DNA of 11,713 nt from Marinilabiliales bacterium (lineage in GTDB: Bacteria; Bacteroidota; Bacteroidia; Bacteroidales; F082), in the NCBI GenBank assembly GCA_002869465.1, contig PKSW01000244.1, positions 1 through 11,713 on the forward strand, read 5' to 3'. The notes beneath the pieces are model-generated. The model did no database searches. It saw nothing but the letters and a program-made list of their open reading frames with translations, and was not told the DNA's origin. The number at the start of each line of letters is the position of its first letter. Positions within the stretch are counted from its first letter, which is position 1. The position numbers and the translations under genes were made by a program. Below, piece by piece: positions 1 to 6,487 of the stretch.

Positions 1-1
1 A

Positions 2-1216
2 AGAAATTTTGATCATCAGAAATCAAAGAAAGATAATAACGGAAGAAAAGATGATCAGCCAAACGACAGAAGACAGAGAAATGAATTTGCCTTCGAATTT
101 GAAGGCATGGTAACGGCTGAAGGCGTATTGGAAATTATGCCTGACGGTTATGGTTTTTTGAGGTCATCCGATTATTATTATCTAAATTCACCTGATGATG
201 TATATGTTTCTCAATCCCAAATAAAATTATTTGGTTTAAAAACAGGTGATACGGTTAAGGGTAATGTACGTCCACCAAAAGAAAGTGAAAAGTATTTCCC
301 TTTGATCAAAGTGGAAAAAATTAATGGCAAACTACCGGAAGAAGTACGTGATCGTATTCCTTTTGACTTTTTAACGCCATTATTCCCTGAAGAAAAATTC
401 ACCATTACTGGTCATAAAGATGAATCCATTTCCACCAGGGTAATGGATCTGTTCACTCCAATTGGAAAAGGGCAGCGTGGATTGATCGTCTCACAGCCAA
501 AAACTGGTAAAACAGTTTTATTAAAAGAAATTGCCAATGCCATTGCAGCAAATCACCCAGAAGTCTACCTGATCATCCTTTTAATTGATGAACGTCCTGA
601 AGAAGTAACAGATATGGCACGTAGCGTAAATGGAGAAGTAATTGCTTCTACATTTGATGAGCCTGCTGAGAAACATGTGAAAATCGCCAACCTGGTGCTT
701 GAAAAAGCCAAAAGGTTAACAGAGTGCGGCCATGATGTAGTTATCCTGTTAGACTCAATCACACGTCTTGCCAGGGCCTATAATACCATGTCACCTGCTT
801 CAGGTAAAGTATTATCAGGTGGTGTTGAAGCCAATGCCCTGCAAAAACCAAAACGTTTCTTTGGTGCAGCCCGAAATATTGAGAACGGTGGTTCACTGAC
901 CATTATAGCAACCGCATTGATCGATACGGGATCAAAAATGGACGAAGTGATCTTTGAAGAGTTTAAAGGAACCGGTAATATGGAACTCCAATTGGATCGT
1001 AAACTTTCAAACAAACGGATCTATCCATCCTTCGATATCGTTGCTTCAAGTACAAGACGTGAGGATTTACTGGTTGACAAAGAAAACCTGCAAAGAATCT
1101 GGATATTACGCAACCATCTTTCGGATATGAACCCTATTGAAGCAATGGAGTTTTTAAAAGACCGGATGAAATTTACCCAATCAAATGAAGAGTTTTTAAT
1201 TTCGATGAATAGTTAA
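2..1216 (+). CDS. rho: Transcription termination factor Rho (5' partial)
   Basis: Hexameric RNA-dependent ATPase and helicase that ends transcription of untranslated RNA in the cytoplasm. The frame is open to the left edge, so the ATG at 107 is probably internal and the true start lies outside the window. Counting from the Met at 107: an RNA-binding cold-shock-like domain (about 1-75, with MPDGYGFLRS), the Walker A SQPKTGKT (129-136), DERPEEVTDM (161-170), the Walker B strand VVILLDSITRLARAYN (211-226), the Q-loop SGKVLSGG (232-239) and the R-loop region EFKGTGNMEL (285-294). The C-terminus matches the normal Rho end. The 35 residues visible before Met107 are rich in N, D, R, K and Q, as in Bacteroidota Rho proteins, which carry long disordered insertions or extensions. 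A hairpin terminator follows the stop codon. Identification is very secure; only the N-terminus is missing. Confidence 0.97.
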   Translation, partial: RNFDHQKSKKDNNGRKDDQPNDRRQRNEFAFEFEGMVTAEGVLEIMPDGYGFLRSSDYYYLNSPDDVYVSQSQIKLFGLKTGDTVKGNVRPPKESEKYFPLIKVEKINGKLPEEVRDRIPFDFLTPLFPEEKFTITGHKDESISTRVMDLFTPIGKGQRGLIVSQPKTGKTVLLKEIANAIAANHPEVYLIILLIDERPEEVTDMARSVNGEVIASTFDEPAEKHVKIANLVLEKAKRLTECGHDVVILLDSITRLARAYNTMSPASGKVLSGGVEANALQKPKRFFGAARNIENGGSLTIIATALIDTGSKMDEVIFEEFKGTGNMELQLDRKLSNKRIYPSFDIVASSTRREDLLVDKENLQRIWILRNHLSDMNPIEAMEFLKDRMKFTQSNEEFLISMNS

Positions 1217-1236
1217 AAACATCTGATTTAAAGCAT

Positions 1237-1266
1237 AAAAAAACCGGCTGATTGCCGGTTTTTTTT
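1237..1266. terminator. Intrinsic terminator between convergent rho and mpl, likely bidirectional
   Basis: A perfect 12-bp stem (AAAAAAACCGGC at 1237-1248 with GCCGGTTTTTTT at 1254-1265) encloses a 5-nt loop TGATT and ends in a run of eight T on the plus strand. On the minus strand the same stem is followed by seven T. It lies 20 bp after the rho stop and downstream of the mpl stop read from the other side, so it can end both converging transcripts. Confidence 0.9.
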
Positions 1267-1270
1267 GTCC

Positions 1271-1302
1271 TATAACTTTTCCAAAGCTTTGGAAAAGTTA
1301 TA
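1271..1302. repeat. Perfect 32-bp palindrome at the 3' end of mpl
   Basis: The half-site TATAACTTTTCCAAAG is followed directly by its exact reverse complement, with AAGCTT at the centre. The palindrome contains the mpl stop codon (1298-1300) and two bases of its last sense codon. In RNA it could form a stem of up to 14 bp with a 4-nt loop. No T-run follows it directly on either strand, so it is not a classical terminator by itself; on the mpl side the rho/mpl terminator starts only a few bases further on. It may strengthen mpl termination, protect the mRNA 3' end, or be one copy of a dispersed palindromic (REP-like) repeat. No second copy was seen in this window. Confidence 0.85.
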
Positions 1303-2647
1303 AATTAAGTTGCTTAAAATTTATTCCATTAAAATTCCCAGAGCTCATCATCAAAACAACTTTCTTTGAAACGTTTATATTTCTCAGCCATTTAATCATT
1401 TCATCTGAGTTCGTGAAAACCCCCAAATCTTCTCTTCCAAAAGCTTTTTTTATATCATCAGTGCTGATATGTTCCAGTTTTTTCATTTCAACCGTGTGCG
1501 GATTGTAATAAACACATCCTCTGTCCGCCAGTTTAAATGAACCATTATATTGGGCTAAGAACGCTTTATTTAAACTACTGAAAGTATGCAACTCCAAACA
1601 AGCAATTAGTTCATATTCTGCATATTGCTCTTTTACGGCGTTGATCGTCGCTTTTACTTTTGATGGCGCATGTGCAAAATCTTTGTATAAAACACTAAGG
1701 TCATTCTTCTCGATTAGCTCAAGGCGGTTCGAGGTTCCTTCAAAAGTTGAGATCGCTTTATAAAAATCATCTTCGTTTATACCTATCGACTTGCAAACCC
1801 AACTGGCGCCACTGATATTCATCATATTATGCCGACCGAATACTTTTAATGGAATCTTTTGCCCTTTGGATTTGAGAAAGCTAACACCTTCTTCAATCAG
1901 ATATTCCGACACCTGGTATTGAATTATTTCCAGGTCATCTCTTTTGTTTTCTTGAACCAATTCATCCAGTACTTCATCATCTTTGCTATAAATGAGCACT
2001 CCATCCTTTTCAATCAAATGAATGAATTTGGAGAATTGTTCGTTATATTCTTCGATAGTTGGAAATACATTGATGTGGTCCCATGCAATCCCTGAAATTA
2101 AAGCAATATACGGATGGTACCAATGAAATTTAGGCCTCCGGTCAATCGGGGAACTCAGGTATTCATCCCCTTCAAAAACCATGATGGGGGCATGCTCACT
2201 TAATCGCACCATTACCTCGAAATTTTCAATCTTAGACCCCACCAGGTAATCAAAATCCAGTCCACAATGTTTCATCACATGCATGATCATGGCTGTAATG
2301 GTAGTTTTACCATGACTTCCCCCGATGACAACCCGTTTCTTATTTATTGAATGTTCATACAGATATTCAGGATACGAATAGATTTTTAAGCCCAGTTCTT
2401 GCGCTCTTAAAAGCTCGGGATTATCAATCCTCGCATGCATTCCGAGGATGATAATATCAATTGAATCATTGATTTTATCAGGAAACCAGCCAAATTTTTC
2501 TGGTAGCAGATCATAGGATTGTAAACGGCTTTTTGACGGCTCAAAAATCTCATCATCGGATCCTGAAACTGTATGACCGTTCTTTTTTAAAGCGATGGCC
2601 AGGTTATGCATGGCGCTTCCACCTATAGCTATTAAATGGATTTTCAT
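1298..2647 (-). CDS. mpl: Mur ligase, Mpl-like (UDP-N-acetylmuramate--tripeptide ligase)
   Basis: ATP-dependent cytoplasmic ligase of the MurC/Mpl family. Mpl joins the recycled peptide L-Ala-gamma-D-Glu-meso-DAP to UDP-MurNAc. Visible motifs: N-terminal nucleotide-binding fold (MKIHLIAIGG, then SGSD at 28-31), the P-loop GSHGKTT (110-116), the Mg-binding FEGDEY (158-163), WDH (189-191), GRHNMMN (271-277), NRLELI (307-312) and KDFAHAP (322-328). The C-terminus with MMSSGNFNGI (433-442) resembles the Mpl ending rather than MurC. At 449 residues it has normal family length. KDFAHAP replaces the DDFAHHP seen in E. coli Mpl, which looks like lineage divergence. It is the last gene of the operon, 12 bp after the glycosyltransferase, with a weak A/G-rich ribosome site. 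It could also act as a broader MurC-like ligase; the choice of Mpl over MurC rests on motif likeness only. Confidence 0.85.
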   Translation of the reverse strand: MKIHLIAIGGSAMHNLAIALKKNGHTVSGSDDEIFEPSKSRLQSYDLLPEKFGWFPDKINDSIDIIILGMHARIDNPELLRAQELGLKIYSYPEYLYEHSINKKRVVIGGSHGKTTITAMIMHVMKHCGLDFDYLVGSKIENFEVMVRLSEHAPIMVFEGDEYLSSPIDRRPKFHWYHPYIALISGIAWDHINVFPTIEEYNEQFSKFIHLIEKDGVLIYSKDDEVLDELVQENKRDDLEIIQYQVSEYLIEEGVSFLKSKGQKIPLKVFGRHNMMNISGASWVCKSIGINEDDFYKAISTFEGTSNRLELIEKNDLSVLYKDFAHAPSKVKATINAVKEQYAEYELIACLELHTFSSLNKAFLAQYNGSFKLADRGCVYYNPHTVEMKKLEHISTDDIKKAFGREDLGVFTNSDEMIKWLRNINVSKKVVLMMSSGNFNGINFKQLNL

Positions 2648-2659
2648 TTCTTTTCTATG

Positions 2660-3856
2660 TTAATTGAGCGCTTTCAGGTATAGGTTATACATTTCTTTAC
2701 CTATTTCATCAGGCGAGAACTGCTGACGTGCCTTTTTCATGATCATTTTACCGTCGAACTGAAGTTCTCCATCCAAATAACTACTGAGTAGGTTTTCAAG
2801 TTCAATTTGATTACCGGCTTCTAACAATATTCCGTTTTTTTTATTTACAAATTCAGAAATCCCTCCTACCCTTGTGGCGATTACAGGAATTCCCAATGCA
2901 AAACTTTCGTTGATCACTACCGGGAAATTTTCATAATTACTGAATACCACCATTACATCCGCAGTGGCCATTTGATTTACCAATTCTTTACCTTCCAACA
3001 GGCCTATAAATTCAACCGTTTTATTATCCAGTCCCAAATCAATAGCATACTGTTTCAGAAATTCAAAATCCATCCCGTCGCCCACCAATTTTAAAATAAA
3101 ATCATTTCTTTTTTTTGAAAGGGATAGAATTACATGCAGTAAGCCACTAATGTTCTTAGATTTATCTTCAAAACAACTGACATGAATAAAAGTAGTTTTA
3201 GCGCCTCCGGGTTTTTCATTTTTTTGAAATTTCAGGAAATCATCAGTCACCACATTGGCTAAGACTTTGTAATTTGGATTTTTCAATCCATGATTTTGCA
3301 TAGCATCTGCCAGGTTTTGAGTAACAGTTGTCACCGCTGATGCGTGTTTAACAACTACGCGTGTTGCCCACTTTCGAAATCCGCCTTTAAATTCATTTGT
3401 TAGGGGCAAATACCTCGACCAATGTTCGCTAATAACATAAGGAACATTCCGGAAAACTTTATTGAATAAAGCAATCACCCCAAGCCTAGTTAAAATATGG
3501 ACATGGATCAGATCAATCTGTTCCAACTCGGTATTAATAGCTCTGATGCCTATTTTATTGGCTTTATAAAACCTATATACTTTGATTAACTTACCGATCA
3601 GAAAGAAATTTTTACACGGATTCTTATAATAGACCAAAGCTGTAGGAACTCCATTTATTTGTTCTAATTGAAGCTCATATCGTTGTGTCTGCCCCGCATA
3701 TTCAACCGCATGCACATATACGACACCCACATCGCAATACTTTGATACTGCCTCAGCATGCCGTTGTATGAACAATCCCGGCATAGGATCATAGCGGTTG
3801 GGATACCACCTTGAAAGATGTAACACCTTGATTTTCTGAGAATCCTTATTTTTCAT
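2660..3856 (-). CDS. GT4-family glycosyltransferase (GT-B fold)
   Basis: Retaining glycosyltransferase that moves a sugar from a nucleotide-sugar donor, probably onto a cell-surface polysaccharide or glycolipid; donor and acceptor cannot be read from the sequence. The N-terminal half has the acceptor-domain start KVLHLSRWYPN (10-20) with PGLFIQRHA (26-34), and LIHVH (116-120) and ISEHW (142-146) at the usual positions. The C-terminal donor domain holds FIHVSCFEDKSKNI (223-236), LKLVGDG (255-261), FIGLLEGKELVNQM (283-296), the EX7E pair E309/E317 in ENFPVVINE, and GIPVIATRVGGISE (322-335). No transmembrane segment is evident. The start codon overlaps the stop of the upstream kinase gene as ATGA, which indicates translational coupling. 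Its place between a vitamin-salvage kinase and a peptidoglycan ligase does not reveal a pathway. Confidence 0.9.
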   Translation of the reverse strand: MKNKDSQKIKVLHLSRWYPNRYDPMPGLFIQRHAEAVSKYCDVGVVYVHAVEYAGQTQRYELQLEQINGVPTALVYYKNPCKNFFLIGKLIKVYRFYKANKIGIRAINTELEQIDLIHVHILTRLGVIALFNKVFRNVPYVISEHWSRYLPLTNEFKGGFRKWATRVVVKHASAVTTVTQNLADAMQNHGLKNPNYKVLANVVTDDFLKFQKNEKPGGAKTTFIHVSCFEDKSKNISGLLHVILSLSKKRNDFILKLVGDGMDFEFLKQYAIDLGLDNKTVEFIGLLEGKELVNQMATADVMVVFSNYENFPVVINESFALGIPVIATRVGGISEFVNKKNGILLEAGNQIELENLLSSYLDGELQFDGKMIMKKARQQFSPDEIGKEMYNLYLKALN

Positions 3857-4371
3857 GCAGCACCTAAGTTATCTACAAATGTAATGGCATTTTTTAATCT
3901 TTCGATTCCCTGACCTTTTACAATCTGATAATTAAAATTTTGAAGTTCAAGTTCTTTTACGAATTCACCAAACAAATATTTACGGTTTTCGGGGTTTTCT
4001 CTTAAGGCATCTGGTTCCCATACCAGGTCAGGGTAACAAAGCAAATATAAATCGTAAGTATGCTCAATCAGCATCTTTTCTATCCATTCGGGGCATTCAT
4101 TAAAAACTTCTCTGCACCAAATCTTTGCTACAAGCATATCAGTGTCACAAAATAAATACTGATTTGCAATTTGTATGAATCGGATTTCTGAAAAAATTTG
4201 TCCTTTGGCAATATTCAACACGTCATCCAAGGTATAATTTGTTCCAATCTCTTTTAAGTATTCTCTTGAATATTCAGGAACATAGACCGTTTGATAATGT
4301 TTTGCTAATCCGGCAGCCAGTTCACTTTTCCCTGTCGATTCAGGTCCTGTGATAGAGATTCGTTTAAGCAT
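3853..4371 (-). CDS. NadR-type nicotinamide riboside kinase-like P-loop ATPase
   Basis: Stand-alone 172-residue protein resembling the ribosylnicotinamide kinase domain of NadR (AAA_28 group), predicted to phosphorylate nicotinamide riboside to NMN with ATP and so trap the imported vitamin. The Walker A is GPESTGKS (9-16). EYSREY (33-38), CDTD (75-78) and the lid-like DALRENPENR (121-130) correspond to NadR-kinase segments. The NMN adenylyltransferase and helix-turn-helix parts of full NadR are absent. I chose the ATG at 4371, which overlaps the pnuC stop by 8 bp and starts right before the first beta-strand. An alternative ATG at 4395 adds MIKKKIFG and is preceded by a good GGAGAAAGG site 6 nt upstream; the frame stays open still further upstream inside pnuC, but that translation has no family-like sequence. 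The substrate is inferred from family and neighbour. Confidence 0.85.
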   Translation of the reverse strand: MLKRISITGPESTGKSELAAGLAKHYQTVYVPEYSREYLKEIGTNYTLDDVLNIAKGQIFSEIRFIQIANQYLFCDTDMLVAKIWCREVFNECPEWIEKMLIEHTYDLYLLCYPDLVWEPDALRENPENRKYLFGEFVKELELQNFNYQIVKGQGIERLKNAITFVDNLGAA

Positions 4372-5083
4372 ACCGAATATCTTTTTTTTGATCATCAATT
4401 GCCTTTCTCCATGAGAAATATGCCAAAATAGCGATCGCAAGAAAGATGGCATACTGGATGGCTGTGAAACCATATCCTTTGACAATATACAATGGAATGG
4501 AAACCACATCCCCAACGATCCAAAGTGTCCAGTTCTCAATCTTTTTATTGGCCATCAGCCACATAGCAGCAAAGAAAATACCTGTTGTAAAAGTGTCAAG
4601 AAAAGGTGTTGCTAATCTTAAATCCTGAATATTACCTGATATAATGTGGTTCCATGCAAATGATACACTATCAGAAAAACCTAAATGATTTGGCATTACA
4701 TCATAATAACGATATACAACTATAACAAATACAGATGTAAACAGAAATATTCCAAGTGCTTTAAGTTTATCTACAAAATTTGTCCGGCTAATTGAAATAT
4801 GTGTTTGTTTATCGTCAATAACTTTGTGCCACATATACCAACCATAAATACTCATCAATGTATAATAAACATTGATAATTAAGTCGCCATACAGTGTCCA
4901 CTGCGATAGCAAATAAACATATATGGCTGTACTAATGATTCCGGTTGGGAAAACCAGTATATTCTCTTTTCGGGCAAAGAAGACGCTAACCACACCAAAA
5001 AAGGCAGCAAGTACCTCAAGCGTTATATTGATCGTTGAATATGTTTCGTAAGGTTCTAATAAGAACCGAATCAAATCGTTCAT
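4364..5083 (-). CDS. pnuC: PnuC-family vitamin transporter (nicotinamide riboside likely, thiamine possible)
   Basis: Integral membrane protein of 239 residues, the usual PnuC length, expected to move an unphosphorylated vitamin across the inner membrane by facilitated diffusion with capture by a cytoplasmic kinase. Hydrophobic segments lie at about 20-36, 43-60, 66-85, 109-126, 160-178, 185-201 and 205-224. PnuC-like motifs are YGWYMW (80-85) and NWTLWIVGDVVSIPLY (184-199), followed by KGYGFTAIQYAIFL. The start codon abuts the stop of the upstream thiamine-binding-like gene (TAA|ATG), and its own stop overlaps the kinase start by 8 bp, so the three are translated together. The kinase neighbour argues for nicotinamide riboside. 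The thiamine-binding-like neighbour raises the alternative that this is a PnuT thiamine carrier. I see no sequence feature that settles the question. Confidence 0.9.
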   Translation of the reverse strand: MNDLIRFLLEPYETYSTINITLEVLAAFFGVVSVFFARKENILVFPTGIISTAIYVYLLSQWTLYGDLIINVYYTLMSIYGWYMWHKVIDDKQTHISISRTNFVDKLKALGIFLFTSVFVIVVYRYYDVMPNHLGFSDSVSFAWNHIISGNIQDLRLATPFLDTFTTGIFFAAMWLMANKKIENWTLWIVGDVVSIPLYIVKGYGFTAIQYAIFLAIAILAYFSWRKAIDDQKKDIRYA

Positions 5084-5344
5084 TTAAAGCTCTTTGGTAT
5101 GTATTTGCAAATCAGCATTAATAATTTTTAGTATGAAAACTGAGTGGGGCAATTCGAAAGACTTTTCAATTTCTTTTGTAATCGCTTCCATTACATAGCT
5201 GTACTTGCCAAATACCTGGGTACTCATCCCGTTTGTATTCACTTTCATATCCGGATGTTGGTTTAGCCTGGTTATAAAATCTTTGATGGGTGGGATAAAC
5301 TCGCTGTGAAGCGGATAATAACTGATATCGACGGATGTATTCAT
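5084..5344 (-). CDS. Thiamine-binding-like small protein (YkoF/MTH1187, DUF77 type)
   Basis: Protein of 86 residues with a ferredoxin-like pattern of the YkoF/MTH1187 group: a first strand VDISYYPL (5-12), a helix PIKDFITRLNQ (19-29), VNTNGMSTQVFGKY (35-48) at the place of the family's GT/EG ligand-site segment, a second helix EAITKEIEKSF (53-63), and a last strand SVFILKIINAD (68-78). Members bind thiamine or thiazole-like compounds in the cytoplasm, usually as oligomers; several have no proven role. No signal peptide is present, so it is not a periplasmic binding protein. It is the first gene of the five-gene minus-strand operon and directly abuts pnuC. Ligand binding is inferred from fold-level likeness only. 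Confidence 0.78.
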   Translation of the reverse strand: MNTSVDISYYPLHSEFIPPIKDFITRLNQHPDMKVNTNGMSTQVFGKYSYVMEAITKEIEKSFELPHSVFILKIINADLQIHTKEL

Positions 5345-5364
5345 TTATGGCTCTTTTAAAAATT

Positions 5365-5372
5365 CAAAGTTA
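5365..5372 (-). promoter_or_regulatory. Possible -7 promoter element for the thiamine-binding/pnuC operon
   Basis: TAACTTTG on the minus strand matches the Bacteroidota -7 consensus TAnnTTTG and sits 20 bp before the first ATG, giving a leader of roughly a dozen bases. No convincing -33 TTTG is seen at the usual distance. The 75-bp gap between the divergent genes (5345-5419) also holds TAATTTCG at 5391-5398 on the plus strand, one mismatch from the same consensus, which could serve the DUF423-like gene. No riboswitch fits in this gap. Confidence 0.35.
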
Positions 5373-5419
5373 AGATTATTCTTATTTTCTTAATTTCGTA
5401 ACATAAAAAAACCAGGAAA

Positions 5420-5818
5420 ATGACAAAGAAAATTTTATTGGTAGCAGGAATTATCGGTGCACTGAGTATTATTATGGATGCATTGGGTAATTTATATTTT
5501 ATAGAATTTATTTCAGATGATGATCAAATTATATACAACCACGCTGTTTTATACCAAATGATTCATTCGTTGGCACTGATATGTGTCGTCTTCCTGAATC
5601 GTTATTTCAAACCGAAATACGTGAATATTATATTTTTCATGTTCGTTGCAGGAACAATTCTGGTATCGGGTACATTATACTTGATTGCATTGGAAAATAT
5701 GTTTAAAACCAGTTTTGCCATGCTCAGGCCATTTACCGCGATTGGGGGCTTATTACTGCTAATCGGCTGGCTCGGTATTGCTTACCTTGGGATAGATTAT
5801 AAATCAAAGAAACGTTAA
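5420..5818 (+). CDS. DUF423-like small integral membrane protein
   Basis: Protein of 132 residues with four predicted membrane helices (about 5-24, 43-60, 68-91 and 103-124) and a basic C-terminal tail KSKKR. YQMIHSLAL (45-53), LVSGTLYLIAL (81-91) and PFTAIGGLLLLIGW (104-117) match the DUF423 (YgdD/YwdK) pattern of YQM.HALAL, FSGSLY and TPLGG..LI.GW. The GAFGAHGL segment usual in DUF423 near the first helix is replaced by MDALGNLYF, so it is a divergent member. The molecular function of the family is unknown; the location is the cytoplasmic membrane. It is transcribed alone, divergent from the vitamin operon and convergent with ftsK-lolA. Only a weak AGGAAA lies directly before the ATG. Confidence 0.75.
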   Translation: MTKKILLVAGIIGALSIIMDALGNLYFIEFISDDDQIIYNHAVLYQMIHSLALICVVFLNRYFKPKYVNIIFFMFVAGTILVSGTLYLIALENMFKTSFAMLRPFTAIGGLLLLIGWLGIAYLGIDYKSKKR

Positions 5819-5823
5819 GAAAG

Positions 5824-5840
5824 AAACCGGATTCCAGTTT
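5824..5840 (-). terminator. Hairpin with U-rich tail at the end of lolA
   Basis: On the minus strand AAACTGG-AAT-CCGGTTT forms a 7-bp stem with one G-U pair and a 3-nt loop, followed by CTTTCTT. It begins at the last base of the downstream TAA stop (5840) of the lolA frame, not near the internal TAG at 6038, which supports 5840 as the ancestral gene end. Read on the plus strand, after the DUF423-like gene, the stem carries a C-A mismatch and is weaker. Strength is modest. Confidence 0.5.
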
Positions 5841-6484
5841 TACCGCATGTCAATGACATCAACATCAGGATAATCATCAGGATTGAATGTGAAGGTCGTG
5901 TCGGGTAAATCGAGATTCGGCTGAAGGTTTATAATGTGATAGGTAAATACATTGCCGCTTTTATCATATACTGAAAAGTTCTCAAGGCTCAAGTTCTTTT
6001 CATTCACTAATAAACTTAGCTGTTCAAATTGATTTCCCTAGTTGGGCTTTAGATTGATCAATTTCAAATCAGAATTTTTATACTTACTGTCAGAATCGAA
6101 TTTAGCTTTATAATCTTCATTATAGGTGGTAAGTATTTTATTTGGAGAAATACTTTCGTCGCTTTCGTCTACATTGCTCACCATTACTTCATCTGAATCA
6201 ACAATAAATGTCCAGATGGTTTTACCATCACTGATGATGATTTGGCCTTCCATTTCAATCCTGTAACTATCACCTTTCAAGTAAATGATTCCGGATTTTT
6301 TTTCGTCAATATCCATTTCATGGTTCACCATAGTATAAGCCAGTTCAGCTCTTAGGTTTTTGTAGGAGGCTGTTTTGTTAACTACGCTTTCCAATAGTTC
6401 TTCAGCTTTTTTATCACTCTGCGCATTCAGAATTCCCCCGAAAAGGAATCCAAAAAATATCACACTCTTTATAAAATACTTCAT
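5840..6484 (-). pseudogene. lolA: LolA-like outer-membrane lipoprotein carrier, split by an in-frame TAG
   Basis: Periplasmic chaperone that carries lipoproteins from the inner to the outer membrane. The first open part (6038-6484) encodes 148 residues: a signal peptide (1-21, ending LNAQ) and then the LolA-like strands AELAYTMVNHE, GIIYLKGDSYRIEM, SDGKTIWTFIVDSDEVMVS and SPNKILTTYNEDYK. It stops at a TAG (6038-6040) after LINLKPN. Read on in the same frame, 65 more residues follow without a stop to TAA at 5840-5842, including DKSGNVFTYHIINL and FTFNPDDYPDVDVIDMR, which is the usual LolA ending in this phylum. The joined length of 214 codons is normal; the truncated one is not. No frameshift is needed. 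The ATG lies 3 bp after the ftsK stop, so the two are co-transcribed. The cause could be a real nonsense mutation, readthrough, or a base-calling or assembly error. Confidence 0.85.
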
Positions 6485-6487
6485 GAT

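Noticed and set aside
4372..4539. Long N-terminal extension of the riboside kinase frame, opening at 4539
   Set aside because: These 56 codons lie wholly inside pnuC and have no family-like sequence; the kinase fold begins right after the ATG at 4371.
5345..5419. TPP (thiamine) riboswitch ahead of the thiamine-binding/pnuC operon
   Set aside because: The gap is only 75 bp, AT-rich, and lacks the CUGAGA and related thi-box elements.
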